From positions 1-64,000 of the forward strand of contig VJWM01000318.1 in NCBI GenBank assembly GCA_010909165.1: 64,000 nt of DNA. The letters are read 5' to 3'. How positions within the stretch are numbered: position 1 is the first letter of the stretch; each line of letters starts with the position of its first letter. The notes beneath the pieces were generated by a model, which did not search any database, was not told the origin of the DNA, and saw nothing but the letters and a program-made list of their open reading frames with translations. The position numbers were made by a program, and so were the translations under genes. This document shows, piece after piece, positions 11,289 to 22,551 of this stretch. This stretch comes from Anthoceros angustus (taxonomy: Eukaryota > Streptophyta > Anthocerotopsida > Anthocerotales > Anthocerotaceae).

Positions 11289-12442
11289 TGGAGCATAAAG
11301 TTTGGGCAAGCTGGTTTAAGTGAGTTGTTTTTGAGTCCAGGAATTCTTTTGATAGAAATGGTTTGGTGGAAACCATGCAGTTTTTGTTCGATTGAAGCCG
11401 GGTACATGGGATCTTGTCGAAGGCGAGAGGATGCCAGGGAAAAGAAGCGGATCAAATGACCTTCTAGTGAGGAGGGTAGGAGACATATGTGAACGGTAGG
11501 AGATGTCCCTGCCGTGGTGGGAGGTATCCTACCACCGGGAGAAACTCCTACCACGGTAGGCTAAGTGGAGAGAACTCCTACCCCATAGGTATGGGTAGAG
11601 AATGTCCCACCCCGTGGTAAGCCCGGCCTAGCTAGCGTTTGATGACCTCTGGGCGTGAGGTGGCTCCTACCAGTGGGAAAAGGGTGAAGGCAATTAAGCC
11701 AAGGAAGTAGCTTGAGGTTCTTTGCGCACAAGCCGTTGATAGGCTTGGGAGGCAAAGGCACGATTATTGGGGGCCACCACCAAGTTTAAGGGGAAGGCAA
11801 AGTAATTTGCCACATGTGTGGAAGAAGTGAGACATGGTGCTCACGTTGCTGAGATTTTTGCAGGAGGACTGCTAGGTAGAGATGTGTGGCAAGGGTTGCT
11901 GCGGGAAGATGGGCCAAGTGCCCGTAATGGTGGAATTGCAGGATGCTGCTCTAGGTTGGGAGCTCGGCATGCGAGAGAGGAGCGCAAGTGCAAGGATGGA
12001 GCGAGGAGCTCATGTTCAGGTGAGCAGCCACAAGGGTTGCAAGAGGAGGCCATGGCGGTGCCGAGGCACATGGAAGTGCTCAATGGAGTCACGATGGGAG
12101 GATGGCATGATAGGGCCGTGTGTTGAACTAGGAAAGGCCATGGTAGGGCACTCACGGCGCTGAATTTGTAGATGGGCTGCAAGATGGAGGTGTGGCCAAA
12201 CCATAGGAAGGCGATGTTGCGGGTGGGCAACATGGTGAAGGGATCACAACGGTGTGCATCATGATGGCGGAATTTGCAGTGGGGCTGCAAGTCAAAGTGA
12301 AGGGAGGCCGTTGTGGTGGCCGCGAGGAGAAATGGTAGCAAGGAGGTTGATGAGATGTTGTTGAGTGTGAGGAGTTCACCGGGAATAACTCATTTTCGTT
12401 GAGTGTTGTGTAGCCAATTTGGTGTGTTGGACAATGGAAGTG

Positions 12443-12488
12443 TAAGAACTCAAGTTAAGCGTCCTAGGCGGATCAATGAGATGGGGCC
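12443..12488 (+). ncRNA. 5S-rRNA-like segment in LTR B (5' copy)
   Basis: TAAGAACTCAAGTTAAGCG followed by CCTAGG and GATCAATGAGATGGGG resembles the internal control region of plant 5S rRNA (AGAACTCC, AGTTAAGCGTGCTTGGG, GATGGG). Only about 45 bases match and bases are missing, so it is not a functional 5S gene. Cassandra retroelements are known to carry 5S sequence in their LTRs. Confidence 0.45.
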
Positions 12489-12544
12489 TTTTGTGAGGTG
12501 TTATATTTGCAGTCGCATGAGAACTAATTGGGAGAGTGTTTGGG

Positions 12545-12960
12545 TGGTGCACCCTACGAAGTGGGTGTAGGGTGGCACTGGACGTAGGGCATGGCACTCC
12601 CTACTGCAGGGAGGGAGGTGCACCCTACGGAGCGGTGTAGGGGGCGATAGCCCTCAGAATGGAGAAGGTGTAGGGTGGTAGTGGACGTAGGGCATGGCAC
12701 TCCCTACCGTAGGGTGCGAGGTGCACCCTCGCGGAGCGTGTAGGGCGGAGGGGTCCTGACAGTTAAGGTAGTACGAGGGTAACAAGGGGACCCTACATAG
12801 GTAGGCGGGGTATGTATGTATATGGGAGGGCATGTAGGGATGGGTAGGGCGGTGCGTGTCCTCATTGTCCCTACCGATGTAGGGAACAAGTAGGGATACG
12901 ATGTAGGGAACAAGTAGGGAGACGGTAGATGGGTAGGATGTAGGGTGGCAGGGGCTCCTG
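12545..12960 (+). repeat. CCCTAC/GTAGGG repeat cluster in U3
   Basis: Blocks of GTGCACCCTACGGAG, GTGTAGGG and GGCATGGCACTCCCTAC recur at about 12549, 12628 and 12719, with opposite-strand copies of the same core, giving many short inverted repeats. The 3' LTR has the same cluster at 19745-19935. They are probable cis-acting U3 repeats; function unknown. Confidence 0.6.
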
Positions 12961-13685
12961 GGCATTAGTTAGGTAGGTAGATAGGTAGGATGAGAGTGTC
13001 TCCCCTCACCGTAGGAGTGGGTGAGGTCTTGGGCAGCGGAGGTGGGGGACACCCTACTTGGATACAAGCGTACAAACCTAGGAAGTTGCTAAAGAGGGGG
13101 ATAGGCAAGGTTGTGGATAAATAGGATATATTAGGAATAATATAGCATAAATATGTGGGGTAGGTAGTGTAGGGTGTGGCCATGCAAGCGGGGTGTGTGA
13201 GGGTGGCACCTAGGAAGCTGTGAATTACGGGAAGAGCTTGTGCATGCAGGAAAGCTAGAGCAAGGACTTGGTGAACGCAGCCCGTGTGTGTGCAAGGAGA
13301 AGGAGGTGTGCGTGCATAAGGAGTTGTGTGAAGAGATTTGAAGCACAAGAAGAGGGCAAGGGCGCTGAATTTTTGTGCCTAGGACCTTGCAAGTGAGGGA
13401 TTTGGGCACATAAGGAGTCAGAGTGGGGACATCAAGTTTGAGCTAGGTGGGACCGTGGAGTGAAGAGGAAGTAAGTGGAAAAGGGCTGAAGTTGCTCTCT
13501 TGGTGGATTTTATGTGGCGAGTGAAGAAATCTCGCACTTGTGTGTGTAGACACCGAGGTGACAACTAGGTGGAACGCAGCATGTGGGCTGCCAAGCTTGT
13601 CTTGTTTGTCGATATTTGAAGGTACAAGATGGTGAAAGCGCACCTAAGAAGCAAGTTGGTTGCTAGGAGCCAGGGAAGAGCAGAT

Positions 13686-13920
13686 GAGATTGCAGCAGGA
13701 GGCTAGGCATCATATGGGATCCGGTATATGGAAGGCCGAGAGGATGACTCGGAGGAGGAAGAGGAAGGCATGGAGCAAGATCCGCCACGGGAGACCTTGC
13801 AAAGTGGAGAGTGTGGAGGCGGTAGGGCCATAAGAGGTTGACCCTACGTCCGTAGGAGGTGTAGAGGGTGGCCCTACATCCGTAGGATCACCGGCGCGAC
13901 GGGCATCATGAGGCAATTGA
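13686..13920 (+). other. Acidic ORF fragment in LTR B (5' copy)
   Basis: RYMEGREDDSEEEEEGMEQD is readable from about 13721, followed by PPRET. The same peptide occurs in the 3' LTR at 20779-21051 within a 90-codon frame. The flanks differ between the copies by indels. It could be a captured gene fragment or a remnant of an LTR gene. No family recognised. Confidence 0.35.
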
Positions 13921-14173
13921 AGGGGGTGGTAGCTTGGTGTGGGCTCATTGCTTGGGGAGACTTTCTTTAGAGGAGGACACGCTTGTCAACCCGAGAGTGT
14001 GTTGACTAGCTAGATAGGAATGTTGACAGAGCCATTAAGGCTCACATAGGTGAAGTTTGCTAGAATAGAATTTTACCCAAGATGCTTGGATGTCGAACTT
14101 AAAGTCCGACAGGATACACTAGAATAAGTGAGGCGGCCAAGAGCGCGCCTAGGAGGCTCAGTGAGGACCTCCC

Positions 14174-14180
14174 TATAAAA
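14174..14180 (+). promoter_or_regulatory. TATA box of 5' LTR B
   Basis: TATAAAA within GACCTCCCTATAAAAGGAGG, 1.05 kb before the LTR end. The block is shared with type C LTRs. Confidence 0.7.
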
Positions 14181-14702
14181 GGAGGGAGCTTGTGAAGTAA
14201 AATTATCGTGTCTTGCGCCTCCCTACCTCATGAGTCCTTTGCTCCTTGTGAAGGAAGTTCTGCAAGCCAACGAAGGCCCGGTAGAGAGGAGTTTGCGGCG
14301 GTGAGTGCTTGGCGGAGAGCTCGCTCCTTGCGCCTCAGTTGCTCCCCAGAATGGTGGCGTGAAATTGCTTTGCTTTGGGTGTGTGGCGATGCCCAAGGAA
14401 CTCTCGGCTTGAGGGTAGACTACAGGAAAGACTCCACGGAGGTTCTCGTCGTGCAAACTCAGCAACCGCCCAAGGAAGAACTTGTTGGCTTGTAGGCGGA
14501 CCCCGGTTGTGCCGTAAGGGCGAGCTAGGGCTGAGCTTGAAGTAAGGTTAGATTAGGAGAATGAGGAGTTGAGTTGAGGTGAGTGTTGAGGAGAATGTGG
14601 AGCTGAATGTTGAGTAGAGGTAGGTAGAGATTAGGAGTAAGAAGAAGGCCCAAGTCGAGCCTAAGGGAGGGGTCCCAAATGCACCAAACCGAGACCGGGC
14701 TG

Positions 14703-15060
14703 GGCTAAGGTCTCAAAATCACGGGTGGAGAAGTCGCTACCGTAGGGGTCCCTATGTGCGTGACGGTGGACCTACCGTAGGCGGGACCCGATCGAGGATG
14801 TCGTTGTAGGTCCAGAGTGGTGATTCGGCCGGGCGGCGGAGTGGCGTGCCGTCGGAGTTGGTGGTTGAGTGTGCCAATTGTGGGAAGGCGATGGGAAAGG
14901 AATAGTGGACGATCACGGGTGGTGAAGTCGCTGCAACGTAGGGGGTCCCTGCGTAGCCGCCGACCTACCGTGGGGTGTGGACCATAGTCGTAGGGTGTCG
15001 GTCTAGAAGCGGTGATTGACGGAGCGGCATGGTGAGGCGTGGTCTCTGTGGAGTGAGTTG
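14703..15060 (+). repeat. Tandem duplication in U5 of LTR B
   Basis: Two units of about 205 bases: AATCACGGGTGGAGAAGTCG at 14703 and GATCACGGGTGGTGAAGTCG at 14911. Each continues with GTAGGGGTCCCT-type, CCTACCG and GTGATT sequence. The 3' LTR carries the same pair (21868 and 22061), so the duplication predates the insertion of this copy. Confidence 0.7.
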
Positions 15061-15226
15061 AAGTTGCTCCAGTGTGAGGGAGGGGTGTGAAGAGGCGTGT
15101 GGTTTGTGCCTTGGATGTTGGTGACCGACAACAAGAGTCTCATGGGGCGAAACCTATTGTAGCGACATGGGATAAGTGTGGCCACTAGAGGGTGAATCTC
15201 AAGCCCCGGTTTTCCTCCCACATTTT

Positions 15227-15244
15227 TGGCGCCGTTGCCGGGGA
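15227..15244 (+). other. Primer-binding site, tRNA-Asp type
   Basis: TGGCGCCGTTGCCGGGGA is fully complementary to the 3' 18 bases of plant tRNA-Asp as I know it, and is the PBS used by Athila-type gypsy elements. It fixes the LTR end at 15222 and the plus orientation of element B. Confidence 0.9.
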
Positions 15245-15299
15245 CTCTTTGCTTTGGCAAGTCGGTAGTGGAAGAGGCATGAACATTGTTGAGAATCTC

Positions 15300-15990
15300 T
15301 AATCGGGGGATGAGAAGAAGAAGTTTTATTGCAGGCATAGAGAGGAGATCGCCCCCGCTGATTTTTGCAAGTGGTGTGAGAGTTGCATGACGTGTAGAGG
15401 AAGAAGCTGAGGAGAGAGCTCTTGCGGAGGAAGCTACATGTGCTAACATTTTCAAGGGTTCCATGAGGAAGAAGAGGTAGTTGTCTAAGAGGAGGAAGGT
15501 TGTGCTCACGGACAACAAGAGGAAGGAAGTTGTTGCCGAGGAGTTGCGATCAAGGGTGAGGGTCAAGAATTCGAGCCGTTAGTAATTTCCGAGGTACATC
15601 TTCCGCTTCGCAAGAGGAAGGACTTTTCTGATTGATTCGAGCTCTTCTAGCTTGATTTTGTCGTCATAGAGGAGGAAGGCAAGAGGGTGAGATTTGGCGG
15701 TGAGAAGTTGGGGTATGAAATCTAACGCTAATATTTCGCAAGGTCTTGATCGAATTATTGCCCAACTTGCTCCCCTTGCTTGTTAGAGGAGGAGAGGCGC
15801 TTGTGTGCCCAAGTCTGCTGTATAGTACATCCCGCTTGCAGGCAGCATTTGTTTACAGCCCGGTGTGGAATTCGCTGGGAGGTGTGCCGGTTTTGTGGAC
15901 GCCCTTGACCATGATAGGAGGAAGCAGGTGGTGGGAGTCACCACCGCCCGCCAGATGTGAGATTTGGGGAGAAGAAACGAGATCACATGT
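15300..15990 (+). pseudogene. gag: gag remnant of element B
   Basis: Broken frames encode lysine-rich KRRKVVLTDNKRKEVVAEEL at about 15485-15540, then CVPKS and YIPLA near 15800-15835. A knuckle-like C-R-F-C-G-R follows at about 15892, with its histidine displaced by a frameshift. The equivalent in element C (31490-31999) is better preserved. A 505-base piece nearly identical to 15475-15975 is found inside the 5' LTR of element C. Confidence 0.5.
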
Positions 15991-16059
15991 TGGTCCGGGT
16001 TGAGAACTCGCTAAGGAAGAGGGGAGTCTTTGTATGATTATGTAGAGGGATTTATGGTT

Positions 16060-16290
16060 ACTTCAAGAGAGTACCACCACGTCCGCGGAAGTGACCTTTT
16101 CCGATAAAAGTTCGAGAAGTTCGGAGGGAATGTATGATGCTATAGAAGACGAGAAAGTCCGGTAAGATAGCAAGGATTTCTAAGTACCTAGGTGTAGAGG
16201 AGATGGTAGAGTTGAAGAAGTTGGGGAGCAACATGTGAATGAAAGTTTTATTTTTTGAAAACCGGAGAACGACTTGAGGCCAGATGGCGA
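16060..16290 (+). pseudogene. pol: pol N-terminus joined to RNase H tail (B)
   Basis: KISKYLGVEEMVELKK at about 16165-16215 corresponds to KISRHLGVVEKEEFRR upstream of RT in element F (48900-48830, minus). After about 30 bases the sequence becomes GAGAACGACTTGAGGCC, which in F (about 47615, minus) lies at the end of RNase H. RT and RNase H, about 1.25 kb in F, are absent. Element C has the same junction, so the deletion was inherited. Confidence 0.65.
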
Positions 16291-16960
16291 TTTCCGACGA
16301 GGAGTTGGTTGCCACAGCCCGGGTCAAGGGAGGACGTGAGCATGTTGTAGACAGCCTAAGAATTGATCAGCAAGACTTGTTGCCAGCAGAGAGGCCAAAT
16401 GAGCAAGAAGGGAGCGTTGTGCAGGAAAAGCTGCAGCAGGACAATCTGGAAATCCGAGAGAGGATAAGGGGGCGCTAGCATGGGCGCAAAGAGGAGGCTG
16501 AAATGATCCTCAAGGGTGAGCAGTCAGGAGGGCTGCAACTGGAGGCCATCACGATGGCAAAGAAAGCAAAGACACCAGCACCGCTCAGCAACAAGGCGCC
16601 CACTTGGCGAGGTCAGAGGCCAGGCGCCATAGGGCCGCAAGGAGGAGAAGGCCCTAGGGAGGTGGACACACCAGAGGGCGAAGGAGGAGATGCGATTCAT
16701 GAAAAGTTTGAGCAGAAATCGCAGAAGGGAGAGTTGGCATCTGTGGGCAATCACTCAAAATTCACCATGGAGGTACAGCAAGGCGAGGAGGTCGCCATGG
16801 GAGCGCAAATCTGACCTGGACATGAGGCTAGGCCAACAAGAAGGGAGGAAATCGGAACTTGGTTGGAAGGAGTCATGGGGCCGTAAAACTTGCGCATTGG
16901 CAAAGGTGGAGGAAACGGTTTTGTGAATGAGGTTGAGCATGCTGTCGTAGCAACAACGTC
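16284..16960 (+). pseudogene. Spacer ORF between RNase H and integrase (B)
   Basis: Frames 16284-16478 and 16503-16814 encode a polar, charged product: MAISDEELVATARVKGGRE, then LQQDNLEIRERIRGR and KGEQSGGLQLEA. The same segment occurs in C (32530-33120), in F (46850-47600, minus) and in the remnant at 42500-43446 (minus), but not in the element at 2902-8950. It may be a coiled-coil extension of Pol or a separate protein. Family unrecognised. Confidence 0.45.
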
Positions 16961-18060
16961 TAGGTTTGCTGGTAAGCGAGCTAGCAAGAGACCACAACGT
17001 TGGCAAGGATGATGGCGAAATTGCGAAGAAATCACAATTTGGAGGAAGGAGAAGTGGCACACAAAAATGGTGTCGAGGAGGTGCGCTAGAGCCTGTGGAG
17101 CGAGGATGGCTCTATGGTGATGTGTATGAAGGAGGATTGTGGAGAAATCACCTCAAGATATGCTTGCAGTGGAATTGCAAGAAGGAGCGCCGACCAATTC
17201 ACGGTCGATTGGAATTGCTGCGAAAGCAGCGTAAGGAGATTGCTACTAGATCGCGATCTAGGGCTAGACATGAGTCTAAAGGTCGGGAGATGGTGTACCA
17301 TGATGCAGTCCACGACCAGCACGGATGCTGCGCAAGTGAGGAGAAGCTAGTTGTGAGCCGAGTTGAAGGCGGGTTGTGGCCATAGCACCAACATCCACCG
17401 TGAACAAGCTAGATGGAAACAAGCAAGGCGTGGCGGCCTAGAGGTCAAGAGCAAGTCTTGATGCCGGAAAGCCAAGGATCCGTGAAGGGGTTTTGTGCAG
17501 AGATGCAACCTAATGAATTGGGGATTCCGAGCAAGGAGAAAGGGTGAGCAGTCAAGAGGGCTGCAAGTGGAGGCCACGAAGTTGGCAAAGGGAGAAGAGA
17601 AAACGGAGAAATCGCTGAGGGACTCCACATGGCGTGTGTGGGAAGAGCGTATGATGGAGCCTCGAGTAGGGACGGCTCGAGGATGGTGTGCATGGAAAGA
17701 AGCGGTGAAGAAAACCGCGATTCAAGGGGAGCTTGCGGAAAAGGAATTGGCGAATTCATGGGCGGCCAAGGAAGCCACTTTGTGGAGGTACGGCATGTCG
17801 AGAGTATTGTCGAGGGCGAGCTAGCTCGGGCCAGAGCCTAAGGTTATCATGGCGGGACCACGCTGCAAGAAGAGCAAGTTGACGACGTAGGCATGGATAC
17901 CGCAGCCGATGCAAGGAGCGGCGCACGGGTCATAATGTACATGGGGCTACAGCCCGTGTCCGCTGGGGTAGCAGGAAGTGGCAAAAGTGCATGCAAAAGA
18001 GGTTGGAGGCCATTATTTAGTGTAAATCACGGTGAAGAAAATCTTAGATGCAAGCATTGT
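16960..18060 (+). other. Unassigned interior of element B
   Basis: Short broken frames only. The segment aligns by eye with C 33110-34060 (shared AGGATTGTGGAGAAATCACC near 17133 and 33280, and GCAAGTCTTG near 17452). It probably derives from spacer and non-coding sequence. Nothing further recognised. Confidence 0.4.
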
Positions 18061-18490
18061 GGGCTTACAGAGCGGAGAAAGTGACCACCAAGAAGACTCC
18101 TATTATTTAACGTATGGGATGTCTCTGATGCCTTGAATTTGAGGTACCTACCCAGATCATGGAGGATGAGCGTAAAATTGGAGAGTCGTGAAGTTAGACT
18201 AGAGTCTTTCATAGAGCATGAGGAATGGGAAGAGGCTTTAGAAGAAACCCAGTAATTCGTGGAGCTTAGAAAGGAGAGGCATGATGGGAATTAAAGCAAG
18301 AGGCTATCATGGCGGGATTTGGTTCTTCTATATGATATGGTTACATGGATTTCCCAGCTTAGGACCGATCGTGGTGGCAGTATGAGAATGGATCCGCAAT
18401 TACGTAGGCCGATGGGGATTTGCTACCAACTAGAGTGAATGGGTGGAAGGTTAGAAGCACCTTGAGATTCGTGTTTGAGGACGCAAACAG
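18060..18490 (+). pseudogene. pol: Integrase/pol C-terminus of element B
   Basis: Frame pieces give KVTTKKTP near 18080, then the QEAIMAG-like and YMDFP blocks near 18295-18355, and a terminal FEDANS just before the polypurine tract. Compared with F, everything between the integrase N-terminal zinc region and KVTTKKTPYY is gone, including the D, D and E catalytic residues. Confidence 0.7.
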
Positions 18491-18503
18491 TGAGGAGGGA
18501 GTA
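18491..18503 (+). other. Polypurine tract of element B
   Basis: TGAGGAGGGAGTA precedes TGTGGAACGCAAAAG, the 3' LTR start. Confidence 0.8.
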
Positions 18504-19640
18504 TGTGGAACGCAAAAGTTTGGGCAACTGGTTTAAGTGAGTTGTTTTGAACAGTCCGAATGCTTTTGATAGAAATGGTTTGGTGGAAACATGCGAGAAA
18601 TGTTTTTGTTCCGATTGAAGCCGGAGTCAGGATGTCGGGAAGGCAGAGAGGATACTTAGGGAAAAGAAACGGATCAAATGACCTTCTAGTGAGGAGGTAG
18701 GAGACATGTGAAGGTGGAGATGTCCTTGGTGGGAGGTATCCTACCACCGTAGGAGAAACTCCTACCACGGTAGGCTAAGTGGAGAACTCCTACCCCCATA
18801 GGTATGGGTAGGAGAATGTCCCACGTAGGTGGCCCAGCTAGCGTTTGATGACCCAACGTGGGTAGCTCCTACCACGGTCGGAAAAGGGTGAAGGCAATTA
18901 AGCCAAGGAAGTAGCTTGAGGTTCTGCTGCTGATAGGCTTGCAGGCAAAGGCCGATTATTGGGGCCACCACCAAGTTTGAGGGGAAGGCAAAGTAATTTG
19001 CCACACGTGTGGAAGAAGTGAGACATGGGCGGTGCTCACGTTGCTGAGATTTTGCGATGGGAGGACTGCTAGGTAGAGATGTGTGGCAAGGGTTGCTGGG
19101 AAGATGGGCCAAGTGCCGTAATGGTGGAATGCGGGATCTGCTGCGGGCTCTAGGTTGGGAGCTCGGCATGCGAGAGAGGAGCAATCGGTGCAAGGATGGG
19201 AGCGAGGAGCTCATGTTGAGGGTGAGCAGCCACAAGGGTTGCAAGAGGAGGCCATGGCGGTGAGGCACATGGAAGTGCTCAATGGAGTCACGATGGGAGG
19301 ATGGCATGATAGGGCCGTGTGTTGAACTAGGAAAGGCCATGGTAGAGCACTCACGGCTGAATTTGTAGATGGGCTGCAAGATGGAGGTGTGGCCAAACCA
19401 TAGGGCGTGTTGCGGGTGGGGTGCAACATGGTGAAGGGATCACAACGGGTGTGCATCATGATGGCGGAATTTGCGTGGGGCGCAAGTCAAAGTGAAGGGA
19501 GGCCGTTGTGGTGGCGCGAGGAGAAATGGGTAGCAAGGAGGGTTGATACGAGATGTTGTTGAGGCGTGAGGAGTTCACCGGGAATAAGTTCATTTATTCG
19601 TTGAGTGTTGTGTAGCCAATTGGTGTGTTGGACAATGAAG

Positions 19641-19688
19641 TAAGAACTCCAGTTAAGCGTCCTAGGGTGGATCGATCGAGATGGGGGC
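19641..19688 (+). ncRNA. 5S-rRNA-like segment in LTR B (3' copy)
   Basis: TAAGAACTCCAGTTAAGCG, CCTAGGGTGGAT and GATGGGGG follow the order of the plant 5S internal promoter (box A AGTTAAGCG, then GATGGG). This copy is closer to 5S than that at 12443. A third and better match lies outside any B LTR at 58354. Confidence 0.5.
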
Positions 19689-20778
19689 CTTTTGTGTGAG
19701 GTGTTATATTTATTGTCACATGAGAACTAATTGGGAGAGTGTTTGGGTGGTGCACCCCTACGGAGTAGGTGTAGGGTGGCGGGCGTAGGCATGGCACTCA
19801 CATGGGGAGGTGCACCCTCAAGGGGTGTAGGCGATAGGTGGCCCTACGAGAATGGAGAAGGTGTAGTGGTAGTGGGCGTGGGCATGGCACTCCCCTCCAT
19901 GAGGGAGGTGCACCCCTACGGGAGGTGGCGGAGGGTACGAGTTAAGGTAATGAGTGGGGTATGGGACTCATAGGTAGGCAGGTCCCTACATGTATGTATG
20001 TGGTGGGGCGGTGCGTAGGGATGGGTAGGGCGGTGCGTGTCCCACATGTGTATGTGTGGGGAACAAGTAGGGAACAAGTAGGGAACAAGTGGGGGCAGAT
20101 GGGTGGGATGGAGGTGGGGGGGGCTCCCCTGTGGTAGGTAGGTAGATAGGTAGGATGAGTGTCTCCCTCAGTAGGAGTGGTGAGGTCTCCCTCGTGGGCA
20201 GGGAGTGGTGACATACTTGGATACTTGGCGGTCAGCAGGAAGTTGCTAAGAGGGCTGCAGGCAAGGTTGTGGATAAATGGATATAAAATAATCACATAAA
20301 TATGTGGGGTGTAGTTGTGGCCATGCAAGCGGGGTGTGAGTGGCACCTAGGAAGCTGCAGTGCGAAGAGCTTGTGCATGCGGGAAAGCTAGGAGCAAGGA
20401 CTTGGTGGGAAGCAGCCCATGTGTGCAAGGAGAAGGAGGTGTGCGTGCATAAGGAGTTGTGTGTGAAGTTTGAAGCCTGTGAAGAACAAGGTGAATTTTT
20501 GTGCCTAGGACCTTGCAAGTGAGGGATTTTGGCGCATAAGGAGGTATATCGTGAGGACATCAAGTTTGAGCTAGGTGGGACTGTGGAGTGAAGAGGAAGT
20601 AAGTGGAAAAGGGCTGAAGTTGCTCTCTTGGATTTTGTGGCGAGTGAAGAAATCTCTTAATTGTGTGTAGAACCGAGGTGACAACTAGGTGGAAACGAGC
20701 ATGTGGGCCCAAGCTTGTCTTGTTTGTGCAGTTATTTTGAAGGTACAAGATGGTGGCCGCACCTAAGAAGCAAGTTGG

Positions 20779-21051
20779 TTGCTAGGGAGCCAGGGAAGAG
20801 GAATGCTTGAGAAGAGCGCAGGTGGAGGGGCACGGTGGGAGGAGACAGCCCAACACATCCGGTATATGGAAGGCCGTGAGGATGACTCGGAGGAGGAAGA
20901 GGAAGGCATGGAGCAAGATCCGCCACGGGAGACCTTCTTGCAAAGGTGGAGGCGTGGAGGCGGTAGGGCCATAAGAGTTGACCCTACGTCCGTAGGAGGT
21001 GTAGAGGGTGGCCCTACATCCGGATCACCAGCGGTGCGGCATCTGAGGTAA
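20779..21051 (+). other. Acidic ORF in LTR B (3' copy)
   Basis: An open frame of 90 codons starts at ATG 20779 and reads through EKSAGGGARWEE, GREDDSEEEEEGMEQDPPRE and LQRWRRGGGRAI. An acidic centre is followed by an Arg/Gly-rich part. The 5' LTR copy differs by frameshifts. It lies about 270 bases upstream of the LTR TATA box, in U3. No family recognised; a captured host fragment is possible. Confidence 0.4.
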
Positions 21052-21324
21052 TTGAAGGGGTTGGTGGTAGCTTGGTGTGGGCTCATTGCTTGGGGAGACT
21101 TTTCTTTAGAGGAGGACAGGCATTAATGCTTGTCAACCCAGAGGTGTGTTGACTAGCTAGATAGGAATGTTGTGAGCCATTAAGGCTCACATAGGTGAAG
21201 TTGCTAGAATAGAATTTTACCCAAGATGCTTGGATGTCGAACTTAAAAGTCGACAATAGGATACACTAAAATAAGAAGTGAGGCGGTGCAGAGGGCGCGG
21301 AGAGGCTGTATGTGAGGACCTCCC

Positions 21325-21330
21325 TATAAA
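21325..21330 (+). promoter_or_regulatory. TATA box of 3' LTR B
   Basis: TATAAA in GACCTCCCTATAAAGGAGG; one A shorter than the 5' copy at 14174. Confidence 0.65.
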
Positions 21331-22551
21331 GGAGGAGCTTGTGAAGTAAAATTATCGTGTCTTGCGCTCCCCTCATGAGTCCTTTGCTCCTTGTGAAGGA
21401 AGTTCGTGCCGCAAGCTACGTAATGCAGTAGAGAGGGAGTTTGCGCGTCGGAGTGCTTGGCGGGCTCGCTCCGCGCCTCTGCAGTTGCTCCTTGTGAATG
21501 GTTCTTTGAAATTGCTTTGCTTTGGGTGTGGCGATGCCCAAGGAACTCTCGGCTTGAGGGTAGACTACGGAAAGACTCCCAGGTTCTCACGTGCAAACTC
21601 ATAGCAACCCCCAAGGAAGAACTTGTTGGCTTGTAGGCGGACCCAGGCGATTGTGCCGTAAGGGCGAGCTAGGGCTGAGCTTGAAGTAAGGTTAGATTAG
21701 GAGGATGAGGAGTTGAGTTGAGGTGAGTGTTGAGGAGAATGTGGAGCTGAATGTTGAGTAGAGGAGTAGGTAGAGATTAGAGAGAAGAAGGCCCAAGTCG
21801 AGCCTAAGGGAGGGTCCCAAATGCACCAAACCGAGACCGGAAGCTGGGCTAAGGTCTCAAAATCACGGGGTGGAGAAGTCGCGCCCGTAGGGGTCCCATG
21901 TGCGTGGTGGACCTACCGCCAGGGGCGGGACCTCTGACCAGGATGTCGTTGTAGGTCCGGGAGTGGTGATTCGGAGGCGGTCGGAGTGGGCGTGGCTGCT
22001 GTGAGTTGGTGGTTGAGGTGTGCCAATTGTGGGAAGGCGATGGGAAAGGAATAGTGGACGATCACGGGGTGGTGAAGTCGCGTTGCAACGTGGGGGGTCC
22101 CGTGCGTGGCGTGACCCTCTTGCCGTGGGGTGTGGACCTATAGTCGTGGGGTGTCGCGTAGGTCTAGAAGCGGTGATTGACGGAGCGACATGGTGAGGCG
22201 TGGCTGCTTCATGGAGTGAGTTGAAGTTGCTCCACTGTGTGAGGGAGCTTGGGTGTGAAGAGGCGTGTGGTTTGTGCCTTGGATGTTGGTGACGACAAAC
22301 AAGAGTCTCATGGGACGAAACCTATTGTACTTAGCGACAAGGATAAGTGTGGCCACTAGAGGGTGAATCTCGGAAGCCAGGGGTTTCCTCCCAAGTGATT
22401 TAGCCCCAGAGATGTAAAAAATAGGAGGAATTGGTATTCTAGTATAAGGAAATTAGGAAACTAACATCACCAAGGAGAAAGGGGCCACGTGGCACACATC
22501 CTGTATAGGTGCAGGATAGCAACAGTTACTTTTTCTAACCCTTGGGTGACT

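Larger units (their letters stand above)
11289..15222 (+). repeat. 5' LTR of element B
   Basis: It begins TGGAGCATAAAGTTTGGGC and ends TTTTCCTCCCACA, four bases before the primer site. In order: CCTACC/GGTAGG palindromes (11510-11640), unassigned U3 (11760-12400), 5S-like segment, a run of CCCTAC/GTAGGG repeats (12545-12960), unassigned GT-rich sequence, acidic ORF (about 13720), TATA box (14174), and U5 with a tandem duplication. The U3 lacks the LTR-borne gene of C and E. Copy 2 is 18504-22394. Confidence 0.8.
11289..22394 (+). mobile_element. Element B: non-autonomous gypsy with 3.9-kb LTRs
   Basis: Two LTRs of about 3.9 kb flank an interior of about 3.3 kb with PBS, gag remnant, pol N-terminus fused to the RNase H tail, a spacer, integrase ends without core, and PPT. 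The interior can encode neither RT nor active integrase, so mobilisation in trans is inferred. No convincing target-site duplication is visible: left flank GTACAT, right flank GTGATT. The right end abuts LTR fragment D rather than the rest of the LTR on the left, so either recombination or assembly has altered the boundary. Confidence 0.75.
18504..22394 (+). repeat. 3' LTR of element B
   Basis: It matches 11289-15222 throughout with many 1-6 base indels. The 3' end reads TTTCCTCCCAA and then changes into LTR fragment D at about 22395. The 5' end is the better-preserved copy of the LTR start. Confidence 0.8.
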
